A stretch of DNA of 64,000 nt from Jacaranda mimosifolia (lineage: Eukaryota; Streptophyta; Magnoliopsida; Lamiales; Bignoniaceae): positions 27,644,369 to 27,708,368 of the forward strand of contig CM032127.1 in NCBI GenBank assembly GCA_018894105.1. The letters are read 5' to 3'. Positions 35,095-48,997 of this stretch are shown piece by piece. Positions within the stretch are counted from its first letter, which is position 1, and every line of letters begins with the position of its first letter. Below the pieces are notes generated by a model, which worked only from the letters and a program-made list of their open reading frames with translations, ran no database searches and was not told the DNA's origin. A program made the position numbers and the translations under genes.

Positions 35095-38000
35095 GGAAAC
35101 TAAAAAAACTAACTGGGCCAAACTTCCACGATTGACTAAACCTAATAATCGCTCTAGATTTTGAGAAATGAATAAATATCCTATGTCATGGTGTTCCTAA
35201 TCCCATGGGGACTGATACGGGTCAAGAGACACATGAAATGTTCACGAAAAGTGTTGAGGACCACATCCTAGCCCATAGTCTCATGATAGCATCTATCAAC
35301 TTCAAAAGTCTCATGAACACATGAAACATACCATGGTCTATTGCTTGCAAGAATTGTATAGCAAACAAGATATGAGAGGTATGTTGTTAAAAGAGATTTT
35401 TCAAGATATGATGGATGGGGGGCCATATGTCCTCAACTACTGTCTAAAGATGATTAGACTTGAGAAGCTCTTCAACTTGGACGTAGTGATAAATAATGAC
35501 CTCCTTGGGGATTTGATCCTCATATCCTTGCCGAGTTTATTTGACCAAGGTGTTGGTCTACACGAAGACAACCATGACAAGGGCAAACCTCTAATGATTG
35601 CTTCCTCCTCCCACTCTAAAGGCCTTAAAGGCTAGAAGAAATGTGGTAAGAATAAGAAATGTTCTTTTTCAAAAGGAAACAAACATTTAAGGCACCACAG
35701 GAGTCAAAAAGATTATAGAGGATAAAGTTGATGCTACTTGTTTCAACTTTAGTGAGAAAGACCATTGGAAGCTGTATTGCAAGGAATACTTTGAAAATCT
35801 TGGGAAAGCTATGTACTTTATTTAAGCGCATTTAATGACAAATTCTTCCGCATGGGTATATGATATCACATGTGGTTTTCATCTTTTGGAATTTGTTACA
35901 AAGAATGGAAAGAAGAATAAATCTTAGTGATGGGGATATGATCCACCACCTTGGCAAAGGAGTAAGAGTAGCGGCCAAAGCCAAAGGCGTGAAATAAGTT
36001 AAACTTAGGGAACTCCTTACTTGTATAAGCTCCATGTTATTATGTATCAAATCTTGTTAAGAACATCATTTTAATTCCCGTTTTAGATAATGAAAGATTT
36101 GATTTTTCTATATCGAATGGGAATTTAAAGGCAATAAAGAATGATTCTTTAGTTGCTCAAGGTACATTAAACAATGAATTATATATTTTGGATTCTCAAA
36201 CATCATTAATGCAGATTCAACAAAATAAGAGAAAATTAGATATCCAAGAAGATGCCATGTTGTGGCATGCTAGACTTAGACATATTTCAAGAATAGGATG
36301 AACAAGTTAGAAGCCCTCAAGGCACAAAACATTAGTGGCATAGAGGACCTTCCGACTTGTGAATCCTGTTTAAAAGGAAAAATGACCAAGACTCCTTTTG
36401 TAGGACAATCAGTGCGAACCACAAGTCCTTTGAATTTGATCAATACGGACGTTTGTGGACCACTAAGAGTTAGTGCGAGAGGTAGCTTTTCATACTTCTT
36501 ACCTTCACTAATGATTACAATCGATTGGACATATTTATCTGATGAAGTATAAGTCCGAAACTTTTGAAAAGTTCAAAGAATATAAAACTGAAATCAAAAA
36601 GCAATTAGGACTAAGTATTAAAACTCTTTGATTGGATAGAGGAGGGGAATACTTGAGTTTCAAATTCCTAGATTATCTAAAGGAGAATGAGATTCTCTCT
36701 CAATGGACTCCACCCGGCACACCTCAACATAATGGACTAGTTGAGAGGAAAAATCGTACTTTGTTGGACATGGTACGTTCCATGATGAGCTTCATCGATA
36801 TGCCTATATTGTTTTAGGGATTCACCTTAACAATGGTGGCGAGGATACTAAATATAGTGCCCTCAAAGTCAATACCAAAAACACCACATGAGATGTGGTA
36901 TGGTAAAACACCTTCTTACACTTTTCTAAGAGTTTGGGGGTTTCTCGTATACATCAAGCGGTTAGTGGGAGACAAGTTGGATGCTAGATCCACCTTGTGC
37001 AAGTTTGTGGGATACCCAAGAGAGTCTTTGTGTTATTATTTATATGATCCCTCGGAACAAAATGTGTTTGTTTCAAAGAATGCCACCTTTTTGGAAAAAG
37101 GAATTTCTATTAGATAGAAATGGTGTTGTTGTTGAACTTGATGAAGTTCAAGATGACCAATAAAGTCCCGCAAGTGGTAGAAATAAATGAACATCAAGAG
37201 TCTAGCACAAAACCTCTAAGAAGGTTAGACCGGATCAAGAAGTAACCACAAAGGTTCGGATTCCTTCATGATACGGGCTAAGAGGATAGTGATCCAAAGA
37301 CCTACGAGTAAGCTATGTTGGACATAGATTCGGGACATTTGCTAGAAGTCATGAAATCTAAAATAGACTCCATGTACTCTAATAAAGTATGGATTTTGGT
37401 AGATCTACTAGATTGTATAGTACCCGTGGGTTACAAATAGATATATAAGCGAAAGCTAGGAGTCGGGCGCGATTAGTGGTAAAGGGTTACACTCAAAGAC
37501 CCAGTATTGATTTCGAAAAAATCTTTTCACCAGTCGCTATGTCTAAGTCTATTAGGATTATGTGTGACATAACCGTATATTATGAATATGAAATATGGCA
37601 AATGGATGTGAAAATTGCTTTCTTCAATAGAAATGTTTAAGAAAAAATTTATATGGAGCAACCACAAGGTTTTTACATCCAAAGGGAATGAGCAAAAAGC
37701 TTGCAAACTCAAAAGGTCCATTTATGAACTCAAACAAGCATCCCGAAGTTGGAACATATATTTTGATAAAATGGTCAAATCATTTGGCTCTATAAAAAAT
37801 GTGTATGAACCTTGTGTGTACAAGAAGGCTAGTGGAGTAGTATATAATTTATTATGCTTATGTCGATAACATTCTTCTCATTGGGAATGAGAGAGAAATG
37901 TTAGAGTGTACTAAAGGATGGTTATCTTCACAATTCTCCATGAAGAATTTGGAAAAAGTATCCTTCGTATTAGGAATATAGATCTATGGAGATAGATCAA

Positions 38001-38700
38001 AGAGGATGTTGGGGATTTCTCAGACACCGTACATTGGCAAGATACTAAAGAGGTTTAGTATGGAAGAATCTAAGAACGGATTCATTCCTATGGGACATGG
38101 TCTTCGTCTCTCTAAGTCTATGGCTCCTAAGATTGGCAACAAGAGAAAAAGAATGTTCCAAATACCTTATGCATCCACTATAGGTAGTATAATGTATGTC
38201 ATTTAATGTACAAGGCTGGATGTAGCACATGCTTTAAGTGTTACAAGCTGCTTTGAATCCGACCCGGTGAAAGTCATTGGATGACAGCAAAAGCAATCCT
38301 AAAGTACTTGAGAAGAACTAAGGATTTATTTTTTGGTGTACAGCAATAGAGAATTGAAACTCGAGGGGTTTTCGGATTCTAGTTTCCAATCCAATATGGA
38401 TGGCCAAAAATCCACTTCAAGATTTGTATTTTGCCTCAATGGCGGCACGGTGAATTGGAAGAGTTCCAAACTAGACACCACGGTTGATTCTACCACTGAG
38501 GAAGAATATATTGCCGCTTCTGAAACTGCAAAGGAGGGTGCTTGGATGAAAAACTTCATCCAAGAGTTGGATGTAGTGCTTAACATTGCTGAGCTTGTAG
38601 TTGTCTTCTGTGACAACAATAGAGCAATTACGCAAGCAAAAGAGCCAAGATCTTATAAGTAATCCAAACACAAGTATATCCATTATCATTTAATCTATGA
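35095..38700 (+). pseudogene. Copia gag-pol polyprotein, frameshifted
   Basis: Domains in order: UBN2-type gag (about 35095-35640, with LQELYSKQDMRG), and a degenerate zinc knuckle (near 35735-35790, HWKLYC, second Cys lost). A protease region follows (35840-36000) with GKGVRVAAKAKG, then the integrase zinc region (LWHARL, CESCLKGK, 36255-36385). The integrase core is at about 36480-36830, with DRGGEYLS, GTPQHNG and RSMMS. RT lies at about 37490-38230 with QMDVKIAF, MEQPQGF and YAYVDNILL, where the usual YVDD has become YVDN. RNase H is at about 38340-38660 (STTEEEYIA). More than ten stops and frameshifts break it up. No envelope-like ORF was seen. Confidence 0.93.
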
Positions 38701-38850
38701 GATCAATTGATAGAGGTAACAATTAAGTGGATAAAGTTATCTCAGAAGAGAATATATCAGATCAACTAACTAAACCCCTAACGTGAAAGGTCTTTGAAGG
38801 GTATCTTGAGAAGATGGGCGGACCTTAAAGCTATGAGGAATTGGCTTTAG

Positions 38851-38863
38851 GGCAAGTGGGAGA
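38851..38863 (+). other. Polypurine tract of copia element
   Basis: GGCAAGTGGGAGA directly before the 3' LTR. This purine-rich motif is the usual plus-strand primer site of plant copia elements. Confidence 0.8.
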
Positions 38864-38864
38864 T

Positions 38865-41086
38865 AGTTGGAATAATGCCCCACAATCAATTAGATTGGCA
38901 TGTAAACTATTTTACTTGTGATACAATCTTGATTGAATGATATTTATAAATAAATGGTTATCATCATCTTATGCTTATTTTACTTCACTGGCATTTGATT
39001 GAAGCCCCTAGATCCCACAAGACTACAGGACTTGATCATGCACTGGGTGGTGATCATGAAACAAGTCTTATGCAATCGTGATCTTAAAATATTCCAAGTC
39101 ATAAAATTTTAAAAGACGCCCATCTAAGATTCAAATAGACTTGAACTAACAATGCATAAATTCAAGGAGTTGGATATTGCTCTGTTTCATGAGCAATCCA
39201 TGTTACACATGGGTGCATGTTAGTGAGTGCTTATTAGAGAATAAGTTCACTGAAGACTCGTCTGGAGAATCCATTAGATAGTTAGAGTGGCAAGTTGGTA
39301 GTGGCAAATTCGCCAGTTTACGCTAATGCATATAATTGGTCCTTAGACTTGAGGATCTATGGTAACCTTGTGTTTAGTTCCTCATACTTTGACTCTTCTC
39401 CGACCATGTAGCAAGTTATCCAGGTTGAGATTGGGTATGAACTACTTAGACATAGAGGTTTGTGAGATCCAAGATGAGATTCGTCTCCTCGTCATTGTGA
39501 AGGGCAAGTACATCTCCTATGTATCCTATAATGATCGATTCAAGAAATCCTTGCATAAGGTAGTATGACAATTTGGAAAAGGAGTTTTTCAAAGTTGAGG
39601 TCATAAAGGGAAATCGAACATTAGGATTAGAAACATAGTTATCGAAGCTATTGGGGAGTCGACAAATATCTTGCTCTAGGCCTCTTTTGAGAGATAAGAT
39701 ATGGAATGACTGTATTTGCATGGCAGGCATAGAGCTAGAATGGTTCATCAAGAGCATATTCATTTCATCTAATTAGTTGGGCTCCATGGGCTTGTTGCTA
39801 GACATCAACTATGGAGATTGGGCACTCTTCAATTAATGGAGATTAATTGAAAGAGTTATTAGTTTAAAGGAGTTTAAACTAATGTGAATATTATTCAACA
39901 TATCAAAATGAGTTGTGAGCCCATGTCCAATGAATGGATGGACATAATGGGTTGCACACAAAAGCCTAAAGGAAGTACTACTTGATGGAAGGAATTTTCA
40001 AAGGACTTAGAAAATTATCGTAGGCATTTTTGGAGAGTATTCGGTTGACTAATTTTTTGGTCATCTTGGCTTGATTATATTTATTTGTTAAATTAATCAA
40101 AATAATTTAAGGAGTTAAATTAGACTAATTAAATTAATGAGTTAATTTAATTGGTGTTATGTGACATTTAATTAGTCAAGTTGACTTAAATATTTAAGTT
40201 GACACCTTTTAACTTAAGAAGTAAAGTCAAGATAATTAATTAAACTGAAGAATTAATTTAATTAAAATGAGAATTTTAGTTTTTGAGGGAAATTCAAATA
40301 AAGGAGTTCAGTTGATATTAATTTAGGATTAATTTGCATTACATTTTATGAGATGAAATGTAGATACAAATTAAATCTAAATGCATGTGATAATCACATG
40401 CAAGCAAGTTGGCAAGTTGGCAATTACCTCATGGGAGGTGTAATGCCAACTAGCATCACACCATCCTCTCTCTATATATAGTGGTAGCCGGCCATGAGGG
40501 TTGCTAGCTAAGCAAGATTCCCATTTTTACTCCAAAAGTGTGATTCACTCATGTGTTGAAGTTTCACACTCTCCAAATCTTCTTCCTCTCCAATACTCTC
40601 CATAACTGCCTCTCCCTCTCTTTCTCCCTCTGATTTTCTAGCAGATTAAAGGTGGATTAGTGCTCTTATTGGGTGTGTGGATTAATACATTAGAGGCTCA
40701 ACATTTGGGGAGCTTGTGTTCTTGGAGATCCATTGTTGTCCTTTGTTTTTGGTGGCTGATTTGGAGCACTTCCAGAGATCTAATCAAGCTGAAATTTTTA
40801 CAGCAACTTCTCGAGTGTGTTGAGGTACTCTCTTCAAATTTTCAGCCAATTTGGAGTTTGAGCAAGGCAGTCAATTATTGGTGAGATTCTGCTGTGCGTG
40901 GATTGAACCGGTGAAGAGTTTATTAGTGTCATCCTCATTCTACCTTTGGATTTTTGCATTCCATGTATTTTTCCAGATTTGAATCCTCATTAATAGCTTG
41001 ATTAGATTCTTGGATGTGGAGTAGACCAATTTTATTTAGCCTTTTTATGGTTTTATAATTGGATCCTTGGCCTACTCCTACCTTTA
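38865..41086 (+). repeat. 3' LTR of copia element
   Basis: Starts TAGTTGGAATAATGCC (TG mutated to TA) and ends CTCCTACCTTTA, 2222 bp, colinear with the 5' LTR. Confidence 0.92.
40437..40480 (+). promoter_or_regulatory. Promoter block of 3' LTR (hairpin and TATATATA)
   Basis: GGTGTAATGC (40437-40446) and GCATCACACC (40453-40462) form the family inverted repeat with one mismatch. TATATATA is at 40473-40480. Confidence 0.6.
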
Positions 41087-41394
41087 ACATGTCCACCCGA
41101 TAGAAGGTAGGTTTGGGTCTCTCACTAGCATTCCAAAATTGTTCTCCAAGCTCTTTTATCAATAAAAGTATACATATGAAAAAAAGTGTTTGATCAAAAT
41201 TTAACTAAATGTAACTTAATTTTTAAAGCATAACAAACTTATATATTATAACTAAATCACCATACTACCATTTATCCAAAATTATATTATAAACCTTACC
41301 AAATAAATTCAAAATATCCAAAAGCGTAAAGTATATCTATTTTCTTTTTCTCATCAAACAATTTTAAACTCAAAAGGTTGTTTCTCAATTACTG
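41087..41394. other. Spacer between two retrotransposons, nothing recognised
   Basis: 308 bp of AT-rich sequence between the copia 3' LTR and the gypsy 5' LTR. No gene or repeat identified. Confidence 0.5.
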
Positions 41395-42530
41395 ATGTTG
41401 CATGGAAATAGAATCAGGGTCATTCATAAAAATCAATATAATGTTTGGTTTCTACTCCTAGAATGCGCTTGCTTAGAGTTAGAGTTCAAAACTTTCAAAT
41501 GATTGCTTCTATGCCTATTTGGCTTTTGGAGTTGGTATTTGTACTCATTAAGTCCTTGTGGGGTTTTAGGCCCACTCTGGTTGGAGGGCACATTTTAGTA
41601 GGCTTAAATCGATAAGCTCATTGGCCATTTTTTATTCACATATTTAATTAATTTGACCACTTATTTATTTTTAACTTTTTTGCCCTTAAAATCTTATTTT
41701 GCTTATTGCCAAGCCCACTACTTTCAATTGAAAATTTATCTTTTCAAATTGAAAATATAATTTAAAGGTCAATTTTATTTTACCTTACCATAATAATTAA
41801 TTTTTGTTATTTTGTCTCAACTTACCTTTAACTTGATTTTAATTAATTTTCATAATTAATTAACTAAATAATTACTTAAGATTGATACTATCATGGTCAT
41901 TAATGTTTGGAAGAAATTGTTATGACATTGGAGATTGAGCTCAACAAGGCCGAGTTGATAGAAAGTGGGTCACCTTAGCTCATTAATACGTTAGCCCGAT
42001 GTGACGATGTTGTGGCCATACTTAGCAAAGGCCGAGCACTTTTGCTTTTGTATGGCCAAGCTGAGCACAACTTGATCATTCAAGAATTAGGTCGGCTCGG
42101 CCTTATTATTAATAAAAACCTCATTTAAATTGTAGGATCTTTTCCCCATAATCATCCTAAAAATCCGAGATAAAGATAAAATGCATGAAATATGAAAACT
42201 GAATCTAATTAAAACCCCTAAGAACATTGAGAACGTGATTTGTTGGATGACTGTATAAGGTAAATTCCAATAAAAACGTTTATTAATTGAGCTAGAAATC
42301 TTTTCTTTTTTATAACACTAAAATAATTTTTTTCTTAATTTTTTTATGCATACAAAATATTTTTCAATAACTTAGAAAGAATTGACTAAAGCATCAAAAG
42401 GTTTTCATCAAAACTCTTCCAATACCTCTAATTGTTCTTATTTTGTAGACCATTTGAACTAGGTGGATACGATTCACTCAGCTACTATCTAACACCTGAA
42501 ATCCTAACCTAAGTCAAGCTTTATACATCA
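41395..42530 (+). repeat. 5' LTR of the 41-kb gypsy element
   Basis: Starts TGTTGCATGG, ends TTTATACATCA, about 1136 bp. Its first 400 bp are repeated at 2462-2830. The end is set by the following primer-binding site. Confidence 0.65.
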
Positions 42531-42531
42531 T

Positions 42532-42546
42532 TTGGTGCCACTAATC
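42532..42546 (+). other. Primer-binding site of the 41-kb gypsy element
   Basis: TGGTGCCACTAATCG follows the LTR end after one T. It corresponds to TGGCACCATCTGTGG in the 52-kb gypsy element, the usual TGGCGCC-type site of plant gypsy elements. Confidence 0.6.
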
Positions 42547-43099
42547 GAAAGTTTGAGACTGAGATGTGAGAACAAATATGGCTGGCAATGAAACACATCA
42601 TAAGTTGGAATATATGCACAGTTAATGCCCTAAATCCCTAGGCCGATTGTGAACAACAGACTAGTTGAAAATTTCAATCTGGCCCAATTTTAATGCAAAG
42701 TAGTTAACAAATCTAGTGGTTGCAATGGTGGATGTCATCTTGAATAGACATAGGCTGATTCCTTAGGCCACACCTATAGCAATTAGAATGCCCTAGTTAC
42801 TGCAAGGCTGCCAAGCAAATCTAAGGAAAATAGTTATCTAAGATAGGTATGGCACCTCGTAATCTTAGATGTGGGTGGAGGATGAGTGTGAGACTTTTCT
42901 TCCGTAAGACCAAAAAACTTGGTGATAAGCCAACAGGGTTTGCCTATTGAAGTGGCCAAAATAAGGCGTGAGATGGAGGAGATACGAAGAGTATTGGCAA
43001 GAAAGCATTTCTGGGTGTAGAAAGGAGTGTTGTTTAGTAATGAGATCATGGCTAAACCAATCCCTTGGAACTTTCTCAATATGAATATTCTAGAATACA

Positions 43100-46000
43100 C
43101 TAGAGTGTTTGACCCCGATCGATCACCTGTCTAAGTTTGAACACTCTGTCCTACTGTATCAATATATAGATAGGGTTAAGTGTAGGGTTTGTGTTAATAT
43201 TTTTTGTTGGAATCGCTTGGAGATGGTTTAGTTAGCTTTTTGTTGGGTGTATCCACTCATTTAACCAACTTAGTAGTATGTTCTTGAATAAGTTTACCAG
43301 TACTAAACACTATCAAAAGATCTCTCTTAGTGTATTCAATATCTTCCAGAAAGAGGCAAGATCTTTGTGGAGTTATATGAATAGATTCATGGCCGAGGTC
43401 TTGGATATGCTCACCAGTTTCAAAGGATCTTGGGTAATGCTTTCACCCATGGTTTTAGTAAAAGACCATTCTTTTTTATCTTGGTTAAGGAACCAACTAT
43501 TGATTTTGATAGTTTGCTATTACGGGCAAAAAAACTTATAAATTTGGAAGAAGTAGAGATAGCTGAAGACCTCATGAAAAAGCATAAGGATAGGAAGAAT
43601 AAGCCTTATGCAATTAAGAAGACTGAGACCAAAGAGAAGGATAAGGAGAATGAGAGGTCCCTCGTTTCCTCCCAGAAGTTGGAGAAGTTTAAGCCCTTGA
43701 GGTCACTGTGGTCACAAATTTTGGCAGCTAGCTACAAATCTATCTATCTACTAAGGTGGCTGGGGCAGGCCAGCCAAGCCCCCTCCAGACCTCAATTAGA
43801 TAAGTTCTGCAAGTTTCATAACAATTATGGACATTTTATTGATTATTGTGTGCACCTTTGAGATGAACTTGAGAGATTGTTGTAGAAAGGATACTTGTGA
43901 GAAGAATAGGGGCTGTGGTCCGCCAAAGAAGTAGTGAAAGAACACTTACCAAAGAAGGACGAATGACCACCCATGGTGTTTTCTCCTAATATAAGTCGAT
44001 GAGGGAAAAACCCATAGGGGAGAACCCAGTGCCACCTAGAAAGGGGGTTATCAATATGATTTCTGATGGAATTATTAATGGAGACTCTAATAGAGCCTAT
44101 AGGAGCTATACTAGAGGCTTAAGAGGGGTGAGAGAGAGAGAGAGAACTCTAGTGGCTAAGATCAATATGGGAACAAGAATTATCTTGTATTATGGACCTA
44201 AAAATTTGCGTGTTGTCCAAGCTCCCCATCATGATACCTTTGTTATAACTATTAATATAGCCAATTATGATGTGGCTCAAACTTTTTGTGGATGAGGGTA
44301 GTTTCACAGATATATTACTTTGGAATGTGTTTTTTCTAATGGACCTAGGACCAGTGAGTTTAGAACTTGTCCATACTTTACTGGTAGGATTTTTTGGGGA
44401 GTTGATTCAACCCATAGGATAGATCATACTACCTCTAAGTTTAAGTGTGGGAGAGTCAGGAAAACCTAAATGATAATACTTAGTGGCGGTTACCCCATTA
44501 GCCTATAATATGACATTGGATTAGCTAATGTTGAATGCATTTTAGGTTGCCACATCTACATATCATATGAAGATCAAATTTCCAATGGGAGAGCAAGTTA
44601 AAGAGGTCTATGAAACCAAATTACGGTGTAGAAGTGTTGAGGCTATTGGGATTGGAACAAAGAAAAATGACATAGAGTGGAGCATCTACCATGGGTCAGG
44701 GAATAGAACAGACGAACAGTGAGCTAGCTCAAGTCAAGTCTGTAAATGAATTGCTCTCTATTGAACTTGTACCAGGGAAGTTCAAAGAAAACAACATAAA
44801 TCGATGTTTACTTGTGAATTTGTTGCAATGGTTGATTGAGTTTTTGCAAGGGAACTCAGATGTGTTTGCATTTACAATAGCAGACTTGGTAGGGATTGAT
44901 CCCATGGTTATCGATGAGCACATGCTGAATATCAACGCTTCTATACTACTAGTAAAACAAAAGGATTTTGGCTTCGAGAAATATTTGATTGTAAGAGAGG
45001 GAATAGATAAGTTGTTGGACGCTTAACATATTGTAAAGTTGCAATTCCTAAAGTGATTGTCCAATGTGATGCTGGTATAAAAAAATGCTAGAAATTGGAG
45101 ACTGTATATTGACTTTCATGACTTGAATTGGGATTGCCCAAAAGACTTTTACCCCTTTAGATTGACTAGCTAACATACTCTACCTTCAGCTGTGAGCTCC
45201 TTAGCATGATGGATGCCTCCCAAGGATACCATCAGATCAGCTTGTACCTTGATGATAGAAAATGAGTAAGCTTTATCACCTCTAATGGTACATATTATTA
45301 TGTTGTTATGCCCCTTGAGCTCACAAATGTAAGGTTTACGTACCAAAGGTTGGTGGATAAGATTTTCTACAATCAGCTTGGGAGGAATATGGAAGCTTAT
45401 ATAGATAATATGTTAGTTTAAAGCTTCCAAGTTGTTGATCATATAGCTAATTTGCAAGAGACTTTTAGTGCGTTGAGGCAGTTTAATATAAAGCATAATT
45501 TTGCTAAATGTTCCTTTGGCGTTCGAAGGGAAAAGTTCTTAAGATATCTGGTAACATAAAGAGGGATCAAAGCCAACCTAGTTAAAGTCAAAGATGTGTA
45601 AGACCTAGCACTTCCTCAGACTATCAAAGATATACATCACTTGACTGATTGAACTAGCAGCACTTAATATAATTCATATCGAGCTCTTGAGTGCATCCTC
45701 CTATTCTTCAAGGTTTTTAGGTAAGTTGGTAGATTTAAGTAGGGAGATAAGGCCTAAAGAGCTTTCAAGGAGTTGAAGCGATATTTGGGGTAGCTACCTC
45801 TTTTCACGAAGCCCAATCTAGTCAAAACTTTGTATGTTTACTTAGCTGTCTTAGAACATGTGGTCAGGTCTGCCTTAAGCAAAGAGCCAGGCAGAATTCT
45901 AATTTGATATTTTATATAAGGTACTTCAAAATACTTAACTGAGCTACCATGAAATTGAGAAGATAGCCCTAGCATTAGTGGTTACAGCTCAGAGATTAAG

Positions 46001-47820
46001 GTCATACTTCTTAAGTCATGCTATCGTGGTCGGACAAATCAACCCCTTAAACAAATACTTAGTAGGTTGGAAGTGTTTGGTAGAATAGTGAAGTGAGCAA
46101 TAGAGTTGGGAGGGTATGATATTGAGTATAAGCCCCATACAACCATAAAGGGACAAACCTTGGTAGATTTCTAGTAGAGGTCATAATCGTATCAAAGGAA
46201 AACAAACAGTAGTTCGTTGATATGGATAGTTCCTCCAAGAGCATAGGAAGTGGGGCAGGTATTGCGGTCACTAGGCCCGAAGTGATGTCAAGAACTTTGC
46301 AGTCAAATTTGCTCTCAAAGTATCCAATAATGATTCTGAGTACGAAGCCCTCATCATGGGACTCCAAATGGCATTAGCTAATGGCACAGACAAATCATAG
46401 TATTTTCAACTTGTAGCTGGTATCGAAATAGAAAACATATGACGCTAAAGAGCAAAGAATGGAAAGGTATTTGAAAAAGATGGAAGAGTTGAAGAGAAAG
46501 TTTGAGGAGTTTGACCTCTAACAAGTATCCTGAGGAGAAAATATCCAAGCTGACTAGTAAGCTTGAATAGGTAGTTCACTTGTAGGAGTGGGAATTAGGG
46601 AGATACAAGTCCAAGAGGTGAGTTGGCCTAGCATAGAGAGTAAGGTAAATGTAATTTAGTCAGAAAATAATTGGAGAGCACCTTTGATATGGCACTTACC
46701 GAGGGAAGAATCTAATGACAAAAGACTACGACCACAAGCTATAAGTTTTGTTTTAGTATATTGCATTTTATATCGACAGTCTTTGCACACCTTTTGTTGA
46801 GATGTTTAGCAGGGGAAGAAGTTGATATGTGATTACAAAAATACACTTGGGATGCCGTAGTAACTATCTTGGAGGCATAGCCCTAGCTAGAGAAGTCTCA
46901 AGAGCTAGCTTATTTTAGCCTACATCGAAAATTGATGCATAGTAATTTGTTAAAAGATGTGAAAAGTGTTAGATAAATGCAAATGTCCTATATCAATCTA
47001 CCCAGGAGATGACTATGATAAGCTCCACATGTCCTTTTGCTAAATATGAGATAGATGAAGTGAGACTCCTCCTAATGGCAACCGTATAGTAGAGGTTCTT
47101 ATTGGTGGCAATTGATTCATTCATCAAGTGGGTTGAGGTGAAAGCTTTGGCTAAGATAACTGAGAGCAAAGTGTTGAAGTTTTGTGGTAGAATGAGGTCA
47201 GCTATCTACCTTGAGAACTAGTTTTGGATAATGGATGGTAGTTCAAAGGAAAAGAGTAAAGGCCTGGTGTAAAGTGATGAAGATAGTCTAGTGGTTTAGT
47301 TTTGTAGTGCATCCCCAAAGTAATGGACAAGTGGAGATAACCAAGATAACCATTTTATATAGGCTTAAGACCAAGTTACAAAGGTTTCTAGCAGGTAGGA
47401 TAGAGGGACTATCTAGGGTACTTCACATACCGAGATACTGTCTGAAGCAACACCAGAGATGCTCCTTATAGTATAGTTTATGTAATAGATGTATTGATCC
47501 CAACGAAAATTGGGATAGAAATCCATCAAGTCAGATATTATGAACCAGACTATAATAAAGAACTAGCCAAACAGAACCTTAACCTGACAAAAGAGATAAG
47601 GGGGAAAGAGTAAAAGAGAATGATTAAGTGTAAGCGGAGGATGTAGACAGTTTTCAATAAGGAAGTGAATTCACCTATTGGAAGATAGGGACTTGGTGCT
47701 CAGAAGAGTAGAAGCCACTTGACCTATTAGGAAACTCAAACTTGCCTGGAAAGGACCTTACAAGGCCAGTAAAGAGCTATGTGTGAAGCTTATGAATTGG
47801 AAGATACCTCGATTTTCGAA
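43100..47820 (+). pseudogene. Gypsy gag-pol, heavily mutated (41-kb element)
   Basis: Gag C-terminal part (43278-43900) contains a knuckle-like KFCKFHNNYGHFIDYC. The protease region (about 44200-44560) has FVDEGSFTDILLW. RT (about 45180-45620) has LLSMMDASQGYHQI and YIDNM, so the second catalytic Asp is Asn. An RNase H-type segment (about 46200-46380) has SKSIGSGAGIAV and SEYEALIMGLQMALA. The integrase core (about 47090-47350) has AIDSFIKWVEVKALAK. Stops are frequent throughout, so the element cannot encode working proteins. Confidence 0.85.
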
Positions 47821-47829
47821 GCTTTGGAA

Positions 47830-48285
47830 CATTTTGAATTAATTTTTTTTTTTCATTTAGATAATTTCTATTTTAGCATTTGTGTCTTTATTAATTTGAT
47901 TTTGGACAATTTGGTTATTTCGTATTTTCTTTGAACATTTGCAGCACATGTTCATTTTGAAAAGATGTAAAATGATGTTTTGGCCTTCACTTGATAGAAT
48001 GATGATTGATACTTTTAGGTTTGTGATTAAATGACAGGGCAATAGCTCTTACAAGTTCGAACTGGATTTACTCCAACTAAAACAAAGAGAAATATGAAAT
48101 TTAAAACTGAGGTAAATACTCGCATGACTTAGCAACATGCATATTAAAAGAACAAATGGAACATACCACTTCATAAAACCAAAAAGGAGGAAATATCTTA
48201 ATACATAAGCATTCAAAATAAAAGCAGGTAAAAGTTCCAAAAAATGTAAAGGGGAATAAAAAGATCGTCCATACATCCACAAATT
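47830..48285. other. Gypsy 3' untranslated spacer
   Basis: AT-rich sequence between the integrase end and the antisense ORF. No tandem repeats or genes seen. Confidence 0.45.
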
Positions 48286-48960
48286 TTGGAAAAGGCAGAT
48301 TTAAGCAAATTCGGGGGGGACCGAGTTAGCTGCCTCAAATGGGGACAAGTTGGTTGTTTCTATAGTAGTATCACCTCTTTAAATCCCTTATCAGCCTTAT
48401 CTTCTAATCCAGGTAATCAAAATAGTCCATTGTCCCTCAAGAAGAACTTTAGGCAATCACCTCCATCAAGAAACTTACCATGCTTCATCATGTCATCACG
48501 ATAATAATCACAATCGTGATAGTAGTACTTAAAGGCTATATCTTTGGCGATCTCTCTAAACTTATGTGACTTGATGAAGTTCGAGAGGCAACTTTCAAAG
48601 TAAGTCTCTTAATAATCCTACCCTACTTAGTTCAAGGAAAGAGTTCGAGGAATTCATCCACGTCTCGTGACGACCTCCTTCCAGGCCTTACATATCTCTT
48701 TCTCGATCTGGTGAAGGCTATCAAGGAGTTGGCCATCTAACTTCTTGCCGCTCGCTACCACCCTTACTTGCTTTTCTTTACCTACAACTAACTGCTTCTT
48801 CAGTTCAGCCACCTATTCCAAAACCTTCAAAGCTTCTCTAGCTACCCAGAACAAAACTAGGCATTAATGCATTCACTTAGAACTAGATAAAAGGAAATGA
48901 ATAATGAAAGGCTACCTTAGCCAAGAGTGAGGACTACTAGACCATAAGAGAAAAGAGTTT
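48286..48960 (-). pseudogene. Antisense ORF remnant of Tat-like gypsy element
   Basis: Minus-strand reading gives a coiled-coil stretch VAELKKQLVVGKEKQVRV (about 48800-48750), then GQLLDSLHQIEKEICKAWKE. A C-terminal block with YYYHDCDYYRDDMMKHGKFL follows in other frames (about 48540-48460). Antisense ORFs with coiled coils downstream of pol are known in the Tat lineage. Several stops and a frameshift are present. Function in the family is unknown. Confidence 0.6.
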
Positions 48961-48997
48961 AAGCTTACTGTCACATTAGTGATCCACATCATTAGGG

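Larger units (their letters stand above)
30862..41086 (+). mobile_element. Complete but inactive Ty1/copia retrotransposon, 10.2 kb
   Basis: Two direct LTRs of about 2.2 kb bound an internal region with a tRNA-Met-type primer-binding site, a 2-kb leader, a degraded gag-protease-integrase-RT-RNase H polyprotein (copia order) and a polypurine tract. The LTRs differ at many positions, so insertion is old. No 5-bp target duplication is evident (TAAAA left, ACATG right), so the flanks may have been rearranged. Confidence 0.93.
41395..48990 (+). mobile_element. Ty3/gypsy element (Tat-like), 3' end missing
   Basis: It has a 5' LTR (41395-42530), a primer-binding site, a degraded gag-pol with RT before integrase (gypsy order), an archaeal-type second RNase H motif, and an antisense coiled-coil ORF downstream. 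The last two are typical of the Tat lineage. It ends against the truncated copia LTR at about 48998. No 3' LTR is present, so the element was cut by rearrangement or by a later insertion with deletion. Confidence 0.8.

Noticed and set aside
30857..41091. 5-bp target duplication of the complete copia element
   Set aside because: The flanking 5-mers TAAAA and ACATG differ, so none can be claimed.
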